This document shows positions 35,266-46,108 of a DNA stretch of 64,000 nucleotides, one piece after another (positions within the stretch are counted from its first letter, which is position 1; each line of letters starts with the position of its first letter). The stretch is from Ctena decussata (taxonomy: Eukaryota > Mollusca > Bivalvia > Lucinida > Lucinidae). The notes under the pieces are model-generated. The model did no database searches. It had not been told where the DNA came from and worked only from the letters and a program-made list of their open reading frames with translations. The translations under genes and the position numbers were made by a program. Location: positions 85,296,979 to 85,360,978 of the forward strand of contig OZ022501.1 in assembly GCA_963989385.1 (NCBI GenBank), given 5' to 3'.

Positions 35266-35462
35266 AAAAAGTATGCAAAGACCAGGAACTGAAACAATCA
35301 AAATCCAAATCCAGCCCTCAAACCATAGTTGGAAACAACTAAGATTACAAATAATCAAGATACAGAGAACATATGGCCAACCGAGTTAGCAGCTTGTTCC
35401 CAAAAGGTGGCCACTCAGCAACCCAAACCGAACCAAAAATAATAATAACATACATAAGGTAA
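35266..35462 (+). repeat. Dispersed repeat, near-identical inverted copy at 43690-43893
   Basis: AAAAAGTATGCAAAGACCAGG.. through GGCCAACCGAGTTAGCAGC to CATACATAAGG matches the reverse complement of 43690-43893 with only a few differences. Family unknown. Confidence 0.85.
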
Positions 35463-35604
35463 AACATCACAGAAACTCTGACACCAAAAACAGGCAACAA
35501 AGAACCACAACAGAACTACCGCCTTGGAACGGTCAGTAATGAATTACTGGGGGGCTTAAATCGATTTTACAGGCCCAACCTCACCCTCAGTTTACTCACC
35601 GAAT
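35463..35604. other. Unassigned spacer
   Basis: Short stretch between the dispersed repeat and the SINE. Confidence 0.3.
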
Positions 35605-35855
35605 TTTGGGCAACCTCGGTAGGGCACCTGACTCGTAAATATGAGGTCCTGGGTTCGAATCCCGGTCTGGCCACATACTTTCGTTTCTCCTTCCGCTGAT
35701 TCAAGAAGGGCAGTTGTCAGTTACTGGCGAAAGTATGTGCACTTAGTACTGGTTAACCGCTTAGGAGGTCTAAGCCTGCCCAGGAATAGTGTGGTTAGGT
35801 TAACTGACCGTCCCGACATGACCTTGGTTGTTTACCGTGGACGTTAAGCGTCAAA
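35605..35855 (+). mobile_element. tRNA-derived SINE, family 1 copy 2 (5' damaged)
   Basis: The head is altered (GGGCAACCTCGGTAGGGCACCTGACTCGTAA) but the B box GGTTCGAATCCCGGTC and the whole body are nearly identical to 22234-22490, ending GTTTACCGTGGACGTTAAGC and a CAAC-rich tail. Confidence 0.82.
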
Positions 35856-36227
35856 TCAACCAACCAAAAGCCTCGGCGGAGGTAGTTTCATCCACACCAT
35901 CCCGCCTATCAACCCACGAAACTGGGCATGGTAAAACTAAAGGACCATGCCAAAACACACAGACTTGAAAATATAACCAAATCACTAATTGTTGATTTAC
36001 TCCACCGCCTAACATAACTGTTAATGTACTCCAAAGCCTAAAATATGAGAACAATACTGCTGCTGAGGTTTACAATTCAACCATGCACCCTCACCACGTA
36101 TGGAAACTACAGGGTACCTCTTTTAAGGAGCTTAAATAAAGGTCAAATCTACTTTTCAGTCTTTATAAATTTACAAATTAAACATGCGTTCGAATTTGTA
36201 ATATCCAGTATGATAATAATAATAAAA
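35856..36227. other. Unassigned DNA
   Basis: No gene or repeat recognised. Confidence 0.35.
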
Positions 36228-38526
36228 CAAGAGGGCCAAGTGGCCCTGAATCGCTCACCTGAGCAAAAAGGTTAAAGGTCAAACTAGGGTCATAATTTGA
36301 ACAAACCTGATAGTTTGCAACCATTTCCAAATGGTTCTGAAGAAGAAGGTTTTTGAATGTTTTTCTATGTATTGCTATGGTTCAAACCCTGGAGCCCCTG
36401 GGCCAGGGCCATTTTGGACCCTGGGGCCATCATTTGAATAATCCTGGTAAAGGACCACTAGGCAATGCTAAAAGCTAAATTTCAAGCCTCTGAGCCAAGT
36501 GGTTCTGAAGCAGAAGACTTCTGAATATTTTTCTATGTATATCTATGGTTCAAACCCAGGACCCCCTGGGGCGGGGCCATTTTTGACCCTGGTATCATCA
36601 TTTGAACAAACTTGGTAAGGGACCACTAGGCAATGCATCATACAAAATTTCAAGCATCTGCACTAAGGGGTTCTGGAGAAGAAGGTTTTTAAGTACATTT
36701 TAATTTCGAACCCAAGACTGCCTGCCCCATGGCCGTTTTGGATCCCAGGGCCACCATTTACACAAACTTTGTAGGAGTCCACCAGGCAATGCATCATACC
36801 AAATTTCAAGCATCTGAGCCAAGTGGTTCTGAAGAAGAAGATTTTTTAAAAGTTTCCTATGTATTTCAATGGCTCAAACTCAGGACTCCCTGTCGCAGGG
36901 CCATTTTGGACCATGGGGCCATCATTTGAACAAACTTGATAAAGGACAACAAGGCAATGCATCATACCAATCTTCAAGCATCTGAGCCAAGTGGTTCTGA
37001 AGAAGAAGATTTTTGAATATTTTTCTATGTAGTTCTATGGTTCAAACCCAGGACCCCCTGGGGCGGGGCCATTTTAGACCCTGGGGTCATCATTTGAACA
37101 AACTTGGTAAAAGACTACTAGGCAAAGCTACATACCAAATTTCAAGCATCTGAGCCAAGTGGTTCTGAAGAAGATTTTTTAAATATTTTTCTATATATTT
37201 CTATGGTTCAAACCTAGGACTCCCAGTCGCAGGGCCATTTTGGACCCTGGGGCCACCATTTAAAGAAACTTGGTAAAGGACTACTAGGAATGCTACATAC
37301 CAAATTTCAAGCATATGAACCTTGCGGTTCTGAAGTAGAAGATTTTTTAATATTTTTCTATGTATTTCTATAGTTCAAACCTGGGACTCCCTGCCCCGGG
37401 GCCATTTTGGTGGACCCTGGGGTGCCCATTTGAACAAACTTCGTAGAGGACCACTAGGCAATGTTACATACCAAATTTCAAGCATCTGAGGCAAGCAGTT
37501 CTGGTGAAGAAGATATTTAAGTATTTTTTAGTTTCGAACCCAAGACCCCCTGCCCCAGGACCATTTTGGACCCTGGGGCCACCATTTGAACAAACATGAT
37601 AGAGGACCACTAGGCAATTCTACAAACCAAGTTTCAAGCATCTGAGCTAAGCAAATCTGGAGAAGAAGATTTTTAAGTATTTTTTAGTTTCGAACCCAAG
37701 ACCCCCTGCCCCAGGGCCATTTTGGACCCTGGGGCCACCATTTGAACAAACTTGGTAGAGGACCACTAGGCAATGCTACATACCAAATTTCAAGCATCTG
37801 AGCCAAGCAGTTCTGGAGAAGAAGATTTTTAAGTAATTTTTAGTTTCCAACCCAAGACCCCCTGCCCCAGGGCCATTTTTGACCCTGGCACCATCATTTG
37901 AACAAACTTGGTAGAGGACCACTAGGCAATGCTACATACCAAATTTCAAGCATCTGAGCCAAGCAGTTCTTGAGTAGAAGATTTTTAAGTATTTTTTAGT
38001 TTCGAACCCAAGACCCCCTGCCCCAGGGCCATTTTTGACCCTGGGGCCACCATTTGAACAAACTTGGTAGAGGACCACTAGGCAATGTTACATACCAAAT
38101 TTCAAGCATCTGAGCAAAGCAGTTCTGGAGAAGAAGATTTTTAAGTAATTTTTAGTTTCCAACCCAAGACCCCCTGCCCCAGGGCCATTTTGGACCCTGG
38201 GGCCACCATTTGAACAAACTTGGTAGAGGTCTACTAGGCAATGCTACATACCAAATTTCAAGCATCTGAGCCAAGCAGTTCTTGAGAAGAAGATTTTTAA
38301 GTATTTTTTAGTTTCGAACCCAAGACCCCCTGCCCCATGGCCATTTTGGACCCTGGGGCCACCATTTGAACAAACTTGGTAGAGGACCACTAGACGATGC
38401 TTCATATCAAAGCCCTAGGCCTAGCGGTTTCAGAGAAGATGTCATTTAAAGCAAATTGTTGACGACGGACGACGGACACTGGGTGATCACAGTAGCTCAC
38501 CCTGGGCCTATGGCTCAGGTGAGCTA
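36228..38526 (-). mobile_element. Helitron-like element with ~157-bp tandem core
   Basis: Read on the minus strand, it starts at TTAGCTCACCTGAGCC (38526), has a GTCCGTCGTCCGTCGTC segment, then about fourteen units of ~157 bp containing GGTCCAAAATGGCCC..GGGGGTCTTGGGTT, and ends GATTCAGGGCCACTTGGCCCTCTTG before T at 36228. The ends match the family at 30281-31826 although the core differs. Confidence 0.8.
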
Positions 38527-38655
38527 ACCAGTCAATGTCAGTGACGTTACGCTAATTACGTGAGTTGCTGGGCTACATCACTTTAATTATTACTTTGCTT
38601 TAGTATTAAACACACTGTTTTAATCATGCGTCTTTAAGTTATTTCATTGGCGACG
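38527..38655 (+). mobile_element. Possible LTR fragment
   Basis: The sequence ends TTTAAGTTATTTCA, followed by TTGGCGACGAGGATAAAGC, a layout like an LTR end followed by a primer-binding/leader start. The LTR 5' end is not visible. Confidence 0.4.
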
Positions 38656-38874
38656 AGGATAAAGCAGAATATGGAAGCTTTAAATCTGGATAATCGGAGA
38701 ACAGGGGTAACAGCTAGTGTAAAGATTTGTAAGCTATGGCGCCTATGAAAAGGAAGTAGCACAAATCGGAGATGTAAAATCCAAGTAAGATTTACAGAGA
38801 AATCAACAGAGGCAGACAGGCTACTAAAGAAATTAGCAGAATAGGATACATAGATTACCCGATACGGAGTAGAC

Positions 38875-39062
38875 ATGGGCAAACACGACACGGTAACTAT
38901 TAATACAGAGTCAAGAAACCTAAGGGCATTAGCGTTTAGGCCATCTGAAGATCAGCTTTCCAACGGGAAGGCTTGGGAAGACTGGATAGAAGGCATTGAA
39001 AGGGAATTCACTCTGTAAATCCAAAGGTATCAGGAAAATTGGCTTATCTTATATGCAGAAAA
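38875..39062 (+). pseudogene. LTR-retrotransposon gag N-terminal fragment
   Basis: An ATG at 38875 opens MGKHDTVTIN.., then FRPSEDQLSNGKAWEDWIEG and IEREF, stopping at 39016; the next frame continues NPKVSGKLAYLICRK. The P.ED.LS.G..WE.W...IE..F pattern is typical of Gypsy-type gag starts. The fragment is cut at about 39062, where polymerase B sequence in the opposite orientation begins. Confidence 0.5.
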
Positions 39063-39306
39063 TGATACGAATCCAAAAACTTGACTTTGGGAGCCGTCAT
39101 CGTCACGATAGTATTTCCATTCATGATCACATCGGGTTTAAAAGTTCCTTGCTTTAAAATATGGCGTAGAATGAATTGTCCATCATATCCTCCAAAATTA
39201 TGTGCAATAACAGTCACTCCTTCGTTTTCTTTTCTAAATAACCAGGAACAGAAATCTGATAATGTATAGTCACCTTCAAAGATCATTTCTCTTCCAAACC
39301 GATCAC

Positions 39307-40208
39307 AAAGGACCTGGTATGATAAGGCCCATATTTGGCCCCCAGAAAACTCACTTTTCAAAAGTTCTATTTCGACAACTAAAATGCATTCATAGGAAAG
39401 TTCGTACCTTGAATGTAACAGCAAATACTAAATCAACCAGTTCTTGCATCAAATAATTGTGTTTTTAATCTTGAACAAACCATACCCCCAGCGGATTCTG
39501 ACGAAAAAGACGAATTTGGTAGCCTTCGCGGCTTTCAAAATATATGAGCCCGGCCTCCAGCACATTTTATATTTTATATGCGGACATAATTTTGATATAT
39601 TTACATGCCATGAAAATATTAAATGTGCTGGCGACCGGGCTCAATGTTTATTTTTAATTTTTTGTTACCAAACTGGCAGCGTTCGGAACATTTTCCCTGT
39701 TTTCTCAACACAAAAACGCCCATATCTCCGCTCATAGACAAAATAAACATATGTTGTGGGTATTCATTTTCTTAGTTAGAACACAAGGAATAATTTGGTA
39801 CACATTTCATTTTGATCTGTTGGAATTTTTTGGTAAACGTCTCTTGACTTGCAAACTTGAGTGGGTGGGGTACCTTGTCAATCCTTGTGCAGTGCACATG
39901 TAATTAGCCGTGGTACCCAACGTATAAGCATTTCACCAAAGGCCTATTATCAAGAGCTTTCAAAGGCTATTATAAATGATTTATTTCTTTAAAGGAAAAA
40001 TGATTAAACTCAGTTTTTCTTGCAATTTTCTTTCATACTATTGAACCAACATAGGCATGTCAGAAATCATGTTATTCTGAGAATTACCAAAAGTGAAACA
40101 TATTATTTCTGTTTGTTCCCATACGCTCAAATGATAAGCAATAGAAACCATGCAATTTTAAGAGAATTTGAGTGGGGGCCAAAAATGGCCCTTATCATAC
40201 CAGGTCCT
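39307..40208. mobile_element. ~900-bp TIR transposon inside the PolB fossil
   Basis: The left end AAAGGACCTGGTATGATAAGG..CCATATTTGGCCCCCA and right end TGGGGGCCAAAAATGGCCCTTATCATACCAGGTCC are inverted repeats of about 40 bp. The PolB frame stops at one side and resumes at the other. Internal arms TGAGCCCGG../..CCGGGCTCA (39546-39652) form a second hairpin. The target duplication is unclear, so the superfamily is unknown. Confidence 0.7.
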
Positions 40209-40775
40209 TTTACATGGCTGTTCAATTGGTAAATCCATACACTGATCACAAGCTCTCTGTGCAATACAAAAGTTGACAATATGGTCACCAGAGTGTTGCT
40301 TGGATTCAAATGCAAAGAAAATAAATTGAGGTTGAATAACGGTACCTTTCTCTTCGTCGATGATATCGTCCTCCTCAGCATCTTCTTGCAACACTTCGGT
40401 TTTGGGTTTGCACACGTAAGGTTGAATGTAACATTGATGTTCGGCTCCAACAATCATTTTACAAAACTTACATTTCTTCTGTCCTGCACACACGTGCTTT
40501 CTTTTATTTCCACATTTCTCACATTTATAACCAGTTGACAAATGGATTTTTGTCCTGGTTTTGCTAATGTATGAATAGCAAAACAAGATTCACTATGAAA
40601 TGTTCTCTTACATTTTGTACAGAACATATTTTGTTCATGAAGACATGGCGTTGCACTATAACAAATAGAACATCCATTCGAACAAGCATTATCCTCTCTG
40701 TTGCTAAATCCCTTGTCACAGAATTCACAATTGTATATACATCCTAGAAATCCTTTGACATTGGTTATGGTATTG

Positions 40776-42054
40776 TAGCGCCGGCCGGGCGGCTAGGATG
40801 ATGTGGGGTCTTGCCCAAACATCCTTATTAAACTGGTTTTGTCATAGGGCCACTGATGGACATGGGTAACTCGAGAGATAAGAAGTATTGACATAAAATA
40901 TTTAATTAACAAGAAAAAGTATTAATTGTAAATATTAAAGGTTATCCACAACAATAGTGCATAGAACTTTGAATAGCCTATTAAGATCAAGCAGACAAAA
41001 GGGTGCAGCTCCCTTAAGCAGACAACAAAATAAACTATGAGGGGGCAGGGCAGGACTTACCAGCTCAACACAGGGACAACCCAGGGAGCTTAAAATTGGG
41101 TTAAATTATCACTAAATAAATTGAGATAGATAGAAGAGCTAAATAATCACCCTGGTCTTGGTGCCAGAAACATGTCTGGTAAAATTTGATGATAAAAGAT
41201 GAGAATTTCTGAGTTGAAAATGGAAAGAGTCTTATCTTCTCAACAGTCAAGGAGCCACTGAGTGCGTGAGAAAGTAAACAGACGATAGTAAGAGTTGTAG
41301 AATCTGATTGGACCATAGAATGCCTAACACCAATGAGAATTCAGCCTCAGCACGCGCCAAATGAGCCATAGATCCGATTGGTCACATATTGCCTGACAGA
41401 ACCTGATCTCTCATCCTAGTTCCATATTCCAAAGCTCAAGAAAGTAGTCCAAAGGGAAAGTGATGGATTACCTCTCAATCCCTGTTTTAGAAGTCGAACC
41501 ATTCAAGGAAAATTCATGGAATAGAGAAATAAGATGTTTGTAGGCCAGTTTATCAGCTAAATGTATATATGAGTACAGATTGCAGAAAATGTCAAATTAC
41601 TATCACTGCGCCTGGTAAACAAAGATGGCTGCCGGAGAAGCTATTAAAATCATATGGATTTTACAAAGGAAATTACCGGAACATTCATGCAAACTTGAGC
41701 TATATCCCTAGAGAAGTTACCAGCTAGAGACACCAGGTAAATATCCAAGGCGCTCCTGGGTCTTGCCAGGGGAGAACAAGTGAGATAAATCACAGGATCA
41801 TGCCGGTTACTAGTGTCCATACTCGAAATAGGCAGTCAGGTTGCCCAAGTTTACTAAGCGACTAAAGCTTTCAGTCAGGGTTCAAAGCTTAATGGTGACC
41901 TCTGATAGGAGAAAAAGAGGTCTGCTAAACACATTGGAAAGAACAAAAAGGGTTGGGGAGCCTGGACAGGGCTCGGGCCGGACAACTATAACAAGTTACA
42001 TGAGACAGAGTGGGTGGGGTAAGAGATAGTAGGTGGGATGGGACCAGGAGCTGC
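40776..42054. mobile_element. 1,279-bp insertion inside the PolB fossil
   Basis: Flanked by TATTG on both sides (40771-40775, 42055-42059), and polymerase sequence continues across. It starts TAGCGCCGGCCGGGCGG and ends ACCAGGAGCTGC. No TIR or TG..CA ends, and no coding. A 5-bp duplication would suit a solo LTR or a cut-and-paste element; unresolved. Confidence 0.6.
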
Positions 42055-43117
42055 TATTGCAATATAAAAGAAAAAAAAATAGGAAACGCCACAGTATCAT
42101 AGTGATCTATGCCATTGAAATAGATATGAATCACTTTTGTTTTATCACCAGGTCTAAATCCAAGAGGAAACAATAACCCGTCTTTGGGATGCTGTGAATG
42201 TACTTTGATCAAATAATCAGGAGCTAACACAAGGTTGATTGTGAGGAATCTTGGCACGATCTAATAATTTCATAGCTTCTCTAGTTTTAGTGGTTTTTCA
42301 GATTTATAAATGTAATGCCAAGGTTTCTTTCATGAGTCAGATTTGTCCCTGTCGGCATGATATTTACCTACCACAATAGCTCTAGCAATACACATGACAT
42401 CTTTGGTGTTGTTGATTTGAACGCTACTATGTTTCATCTTTCTCATATTGCGTGATTCAAAGTAAAGTCCATGGTGTAATGCCTTTCTTCCACTTCCAGT
42501 TGGGTACTTGGTGTGTGTCACTTCCAAGCTCATCTGTCCATCGTTGATTTTAAAGTCTTCATTGGATTGCAACACATTCTCGATTTCTTGAGTTAAAGAT
42601 TCGCCAGTCAGACTCGTCACATCTGTGAATGGTACAAAGATTCCTAATTTCAGTCCGGGATGATAAAAAAATTAATGCTAATTCGAATCCTGTCATTGCC
42701 TTGAGCTTGAGAATGGGTCTTGATATCATCTACCAGCTGTTAAAACATCCGAGGTACAAATCCGAGGTGATACATCTTCTGGAAATTTATTGTCATCCAC
42801 ATTGTACACATTGGCTCTTGTTCTGAAACGTCTCGACTCACGTTCTCTAACAGGTTTGAGCACATAGTACTGTTGGTAATCATCTTCTTCAGCGTCTGAA
42901 TAAATCACCATAGGCCTTTTTCTTGGTGGTGACAATTCATCTTCAGATTCTTTGCTGTCGGAATAATCCACAAGTTTCACCTTCTTTGGCGGTGGTAACT
43001 CGTCTTCTTCAGAGTCTGATGAAGTGGTTGGGGTACGTAATTTTCTTAAACTGTCTCTTTGCCATGTTGTCTTGTCACTGTTCAAACCCAGAATGTCAGG
43101 AGATCTGAATATTTGAC

Positions 43118-43125
43118 TTATATAC
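43118..43125 (-). promoter_or_regulatory. TATA box upstream of the PolB frame
   Basis: The minus strand reads GGGTATATAAGTC about 35 nt before the frame at 43085. The first downstream ATG (about 43065) opens MAKRQFKKITYPN in another frame, perhaps the true start before a frameshift. Confidence 0.55.
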
Positions 43126-43149
43126 CCGTCACCAATTCATACAAGATTT

Positions 43150-43445
43150 GACAGGCGACATACATAGTATATGACTTATCAGGCTAGACTACATGTTCTA
43201 TGGAATCCTTGTGATACAGGCAAGATAGATAGTTCATGATTTAACAGGCGAGACAACACTCTTAAGGAATTCTTAATAACTAACAGGCGAGACAACAGTC
43301 TCAGGCCATGTGATAAGGCGAGACACTGGGCTTTAGGGATTTCTTATTAACTTATTAACTACCAGGCTAGACTACATGCTTTATGGACTTCTTATCAACA
43401 GGCGAGACACATAGAATTTTTGTGCTACAGGCGAGACACTTGGCT
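43150..43445. repeat. Nine spaced copies of CAGGCGAGAC
   Basis: CAGGCGAGAC or one-base variants (CAGGCTAGAC, CAGGCAAGAT) recur about nine times in direct orientation, 30-45 bp apart, immediately upstream of the PolB promoter. Adjacent text (TTTAGGGATTTCTTA, CTTTATGGACTTCTTA) is also loosely repeated. Confidence 0.75.
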
Positions 43446-44364
43446 TTACGGAATGTTTATTATTAATATAAAAAATGCAAGAACAGAGTGCTGTACAGCA
43501 CTTTTTCTTCCCCGGTCGGTTACCCTGTACCTGGGAAGCCCTGGCGATTTGAAGCGCTATTTATATGATTACAAGCCCTGAATGTCGCTATGGACCAGAG
43601 ACCTGCCAGCGGGGGTACAGTTTACTGGGATAGTGTTCCGACCCCTTGAGCCATATGCTTCTACTGTTTCACATGTAATCGATAGACTTACCTTATGTAT
43701 GTTCTTATTATTTTTGGTTCGGTTTGGGTTGCTGAGTGGCCACCTTTTGGGAACAAGCTGCTCACTCGGTTGGCCATATGTTCTCTGTATCTTGATTATT
43801 TGTAATCTTAGTTGTTTCCAACTATGGTTTTAGGGCTGGATTTGGATTTTGATTGTTTCAGTTCCTGGTCTTTGCATACTTTTTACTTTTCGCATCTGTG
43901 GTCCCAGGCAGTATAACCGTCGTAAACACCAGTTCCAGTCCAGTGGTGACCGGCAAACCAGCAATATTAATATGCGAGCTCCCAATGTATATACCTAAAC
44001 ATAAACCCAGTTTACTGGAAACAACTTAAAAATTTGCATGTACTTTTTTTAATAATGTTATTATTTATAGAAACACATTCTAAAATATAAAAAAAATAAT
44101 TAGAGAATAATAAAATCTACACTTATTTTATCAAAATCGGTCGAAAAATAACAATGTTATTCAATCTTTTCATATTATGGTGTTATTACAAGGGGGGTAA
44201 ATCTGGATTGACTTTGTTAATTCTATAAATAGATTATACAAGTAGTAGCTTTCAGAAAAATTATACCGATGAAAAGTGAATATGTGTATATATTTATCAT
44301 TTCAGTTATGAGTATATTATATGTTTACTAAAAACTTAAAAAGAAAAAAAATGTTGGGCATTGG
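43446..44364. other. Intergenic DNA with an inverted copy of the 35266 repeat
   Basis: 43690-43893 is the reverse-complement copy of 35266-35462. 43490-43505 is a hairpin (AGTGCTGTACAGCACT). 44000-44364 is very AT-rich without visible genes. Confidence 0.5.
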
Positions 44365-44645
44365 CACTGCGCATGTACGGAATTTGAAGGGTAAGAAAAC
44401 TGTATTAACTCCAGATTGCCTTGATAGATTTTCATAATTCTTTTTTTATTGGAAAGAGCAAGTCAAAACCTACCAAATGAAATTAAAATAAATTGTCACA
44501 CTGCGCATGCGCGGAATATGGAGGGTAAGAAAACTGTAATAACTCCATATTGCCTTGATGGATTTTCATAATTCTTTTTTTACTTGAGAACAAGTCAAAA
44601 CCTACTAAATAATTTTGAAATAAATTGTCACACTGCGCATGCGCA
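44365..44645 (+). promoter_or_regulatory. ~133-bp tandem repeats with NRF1-like sites
   Basis: CACTGCGCATG..GGAATTTGAAGGGTAAGAAAACTG.. starts at 44365, recurs at 44499, and its first bases recur at 44631. The sites are TGCGCATGTACG, TGCGCATGCGCG and TGCGCATGCGCA; the last is the full palindromic NRF1 consensus. Confidence 0.7.
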
Positions 44646-44653
44646 AATCAAGA

Positions 44654-44662
44654 CATATATAA
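44654..44662 (+). promoter_or_regulatory. TATA box of the first cluster gene
   Basis: ACATATATAATG lies about 40 nt upstream of the ATG at 44701 and just downstream of the last NRF1-like site. A TTTTTTTCAG acceptor-like stretch also precedes the ATG. Confidence 0.6.
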
Positions 44663-44700
44663 TGTGTACAATTCATTTTTTTCAGCTCATAAGTTTCAAG

Positions 44701-45039
44701 ATGTCTGAAGAACTAGTCGATCTTGGTATGTTACCAACTGAAATTAGAAGTATTATCTACTCAAGGCTCGTCAGTTTTTCAAGGAAAAGTAAAAAATTTA
44801 GAGACGAACTTCAACTGACGTGGTTTAATATGCGTGTTCAAAGAGCTCTGTCTTGCAACAATGTTTACCACAGCCTAATACAGCTATTGCATGACATCGA
44901 TGGAATATCGGATCTTGACCAGAACATGAGATTATACTTTCACAAACGCATGGTGGGAGTGTTAAAGGATACTCATTCTAGACATGACCGATGGATCTTT
45001 ACGATTTCAACGAGGAAACATTTGAACAGTTTTTTTTAA
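44701..45039 (+). CDS. Cluster gene 1, 112-residue helical protein, unknown
   Basis: The ATG follows a TATA box by 40 nt. The protein starts MSEELVDLGMLPTEIR and is predicted mostly helical, basic in the middle (SFSRKSKKFRDE) and without Cys/His motifs, signal or membrane segment. Near the end an overlapping frame (ATG at 44991: MDLYDFNEETFEQFF..) continues in a more protein-like way, so the last residues may reflect a frameshift. The product is not recognised. It sits at the head of the plus-strand run. Confidence 0.5.
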   Translation: MSEELVDLGMLPTEIRSIIYSRLVSFSRKSKKFRDELQLTWFNMRVQRALSCNNVYHSLIQLLHDIDGISDLDQNMRLYFHKRMVGVLKDTHSRHDRWIFTISTRKHLNSFF

Positions 45040-45180
45040 AACTTGTTGCCTTCCCATTATGACATTTACGTACATGGAAAAATCGTAGAAGGACATCTGA
45101 CTGGGTATCTAGTATTCTTTCAGAGTGTAGGAATTTTTTACTACTTACCATTTCTTTAACAGTTACATTTTCCTGCAGTT

Positions 45181-45354
45181 ATGAACGATTTAATATTACC
45201 TGGGAAGCCCATATTATTAAACAGCTTGCATGGTCGTGATGTGTCATTTGGAAACAGAGAAGCATTTGAGCAAGTCATCGAGAGTGAAGAGAAATTATTA
45301 CCATTACGTTTTCCAACAGTCTATCTAGACTTTCTACTTGGAATAAAACAATGA
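45181..45354 (+). CDS. Cluster gene 2, 57-residue ORF, unknown
   Basis: ATG at 45181 reads MNDLILPGKPILLNSLHGRD, then an acidic EAFEQVIESEEK and hydrophobic TVYLDFLLGIKQ. Its stop overlaps the next ATG (ATGA at 45351-45354), the compact spacing of viral-type gene blocks. It may be part of a larger ORF broken by frameshifts, since 45063-45180 is open in another frame. Confidence 0.42.
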   Translation: MNDLILPGKPILLNSLHGRDVSFGNREAFEQVIESEEKLLPLRFPTVYLDFLLGIKQ

Positions 45355-45810
45355 GCGTGATCAAGAAATCTCCTCCAGTATCGTTAGGTCGCATTTTTCA
45401 GTTTGACATTTATCGAGGGTCACTTGAACACACAGTCATTACAACCTACAAACTCAGAATTTCTGAAGTCAAAAGATGGACTCAGAACGTGGTTGGGACG
45501 ATATGCAATATTCATGACCTTTCGACAAGCCATGTGTGAAACAGCTTTGGCTTTGATAATGAACACAATATTAGATGCATCGCCTGTGAAGTATAAGCAA
45601 TGGCTACTTCATGTGGCAAACAATGAGGACGTGGTTACTTACCTTTGCAACGTACTCAAAGATGTTGAGGAGGCTTCGAGACAACAGTCTATGGATATCG
45701 ACTCAACAACAACAACAGAAAATATGGAAATCGAACAGGCATCACAGGAAGAACCAATGGAGATTGACATGGATGAATTGACTGCAAAATTTGAAGCTTT
45801 GAAATTCTGA
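45351..45810 (+). pseudogene. Cluster gene 3, helical protein with acidic tail, probably frameshifted
   Basis: ATG at 45351 gives SVIKKSPPVSLGRIFQFDIY and more until 45539. A second frame, open across 45403-45810, carries the better-looking remainder: LRTWLGRYAIFMTFRQAMCE, a WLLHVANNEDVVTYL helix and an acidic tail with MDIDSTTTTENMEIE. One indel probably joins the two. The WxLHVANN helix is repeated in the next ORF, suggesting related genes. Not recognised. Confidence 0.45.
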
Positions 45811-46055
45811 GATTTAGACCTTACAGAAAATTACTAGTTTGTGTTTACATACTGCATTCACATGAGAACGTTACTTTAGATGAAATTCGGATGAAATTAA
45901 ACACAGAAGAATATTTCAAAGATTTTAAAAGACTTTGGTGTTCGTGTGCGAAACAGGAATCATCAGAAGACTTAACATTTGACAACTGGAAACTTCATGT
46001 GGCCAACAATTTAAAAGTGATTGACTATCTACACTCGAAGACAAGGCGTATATAA
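45808..46055 (+). CDS. Cluster gene 4, ORF paralogous to gene 3, unknown
   Basis: Overlapping the end of gene 3, a frame runs through VYILHSHENVTLDEIRMKLN, FKDFKRLWCSCAKQ and WKLHVANNLKVIDYLHS to a TAA at 46053-46055. The WKLHVANN..V..YL helix matches gene 3's WLLHVANN..VVTYL, so the two share a domain. No clear ATG; the start may be lost or shared. Its stop codon lies inside the TATA box of the next gene. Confidence 0.4.
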
Positions 46056-46057
46056 GG
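46049..46057 (+). promoter_or_regulatory. TATA box overlapping the stop of gene 4
   Basis: GCGTATATAAGGGC is about 55 nt upstream of the ATG at 46109. Confidence 0.55.
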
Positions 46058-46108
46058 GCTACAAATAAATCTGCGTGTCATTTCAACTCTGACTTTCAAT
46101 CTGTCCAG

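Larger units (their letters stand above)
39060..43085 (-). pseudogene. Polinton/Maverick-type protein-primed DNA polymerase B, N-terminal and exonuclease region
   Basis: From 43085 down: an acidic Ser-rich N-terminus with PPPKKVKL; KLGIFVPFTDVTSLTG and VMCIARAIV (42640-42330); PDYLIKV and HYDTVAF (to 42060); KGFLGC with multiple CxxC zinc motifs (CEFCDKGF, CSICYS, CTKCKRTF; 40770-40590); HVCAGQKKCKFC and CYIQP; FIFFAFESK, an Exo I-like motif with Ala at the usual Asp; and VIAHNFGGYDGQFIL (Exo II) with FLDSYHF (39060). The order matches Polinton-type PolB. The palm domain is missing. Frameshifts and insertions at 39307-40208 and 40776-42054 kill it. Confidence 0.78.

Noticed and set aside
36228..38526. 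Coding frames within the ~157-bp repeats
   Set aside because: Short frames recur only because the DNA repeats; composition is that of a non-coding tandem core.
40776..42054. Solo LTR
   Set aside because: The 5-bp flanking repeat fits, but the ends are TAGC..CTGC rather than TG..CA, so the type is left open.
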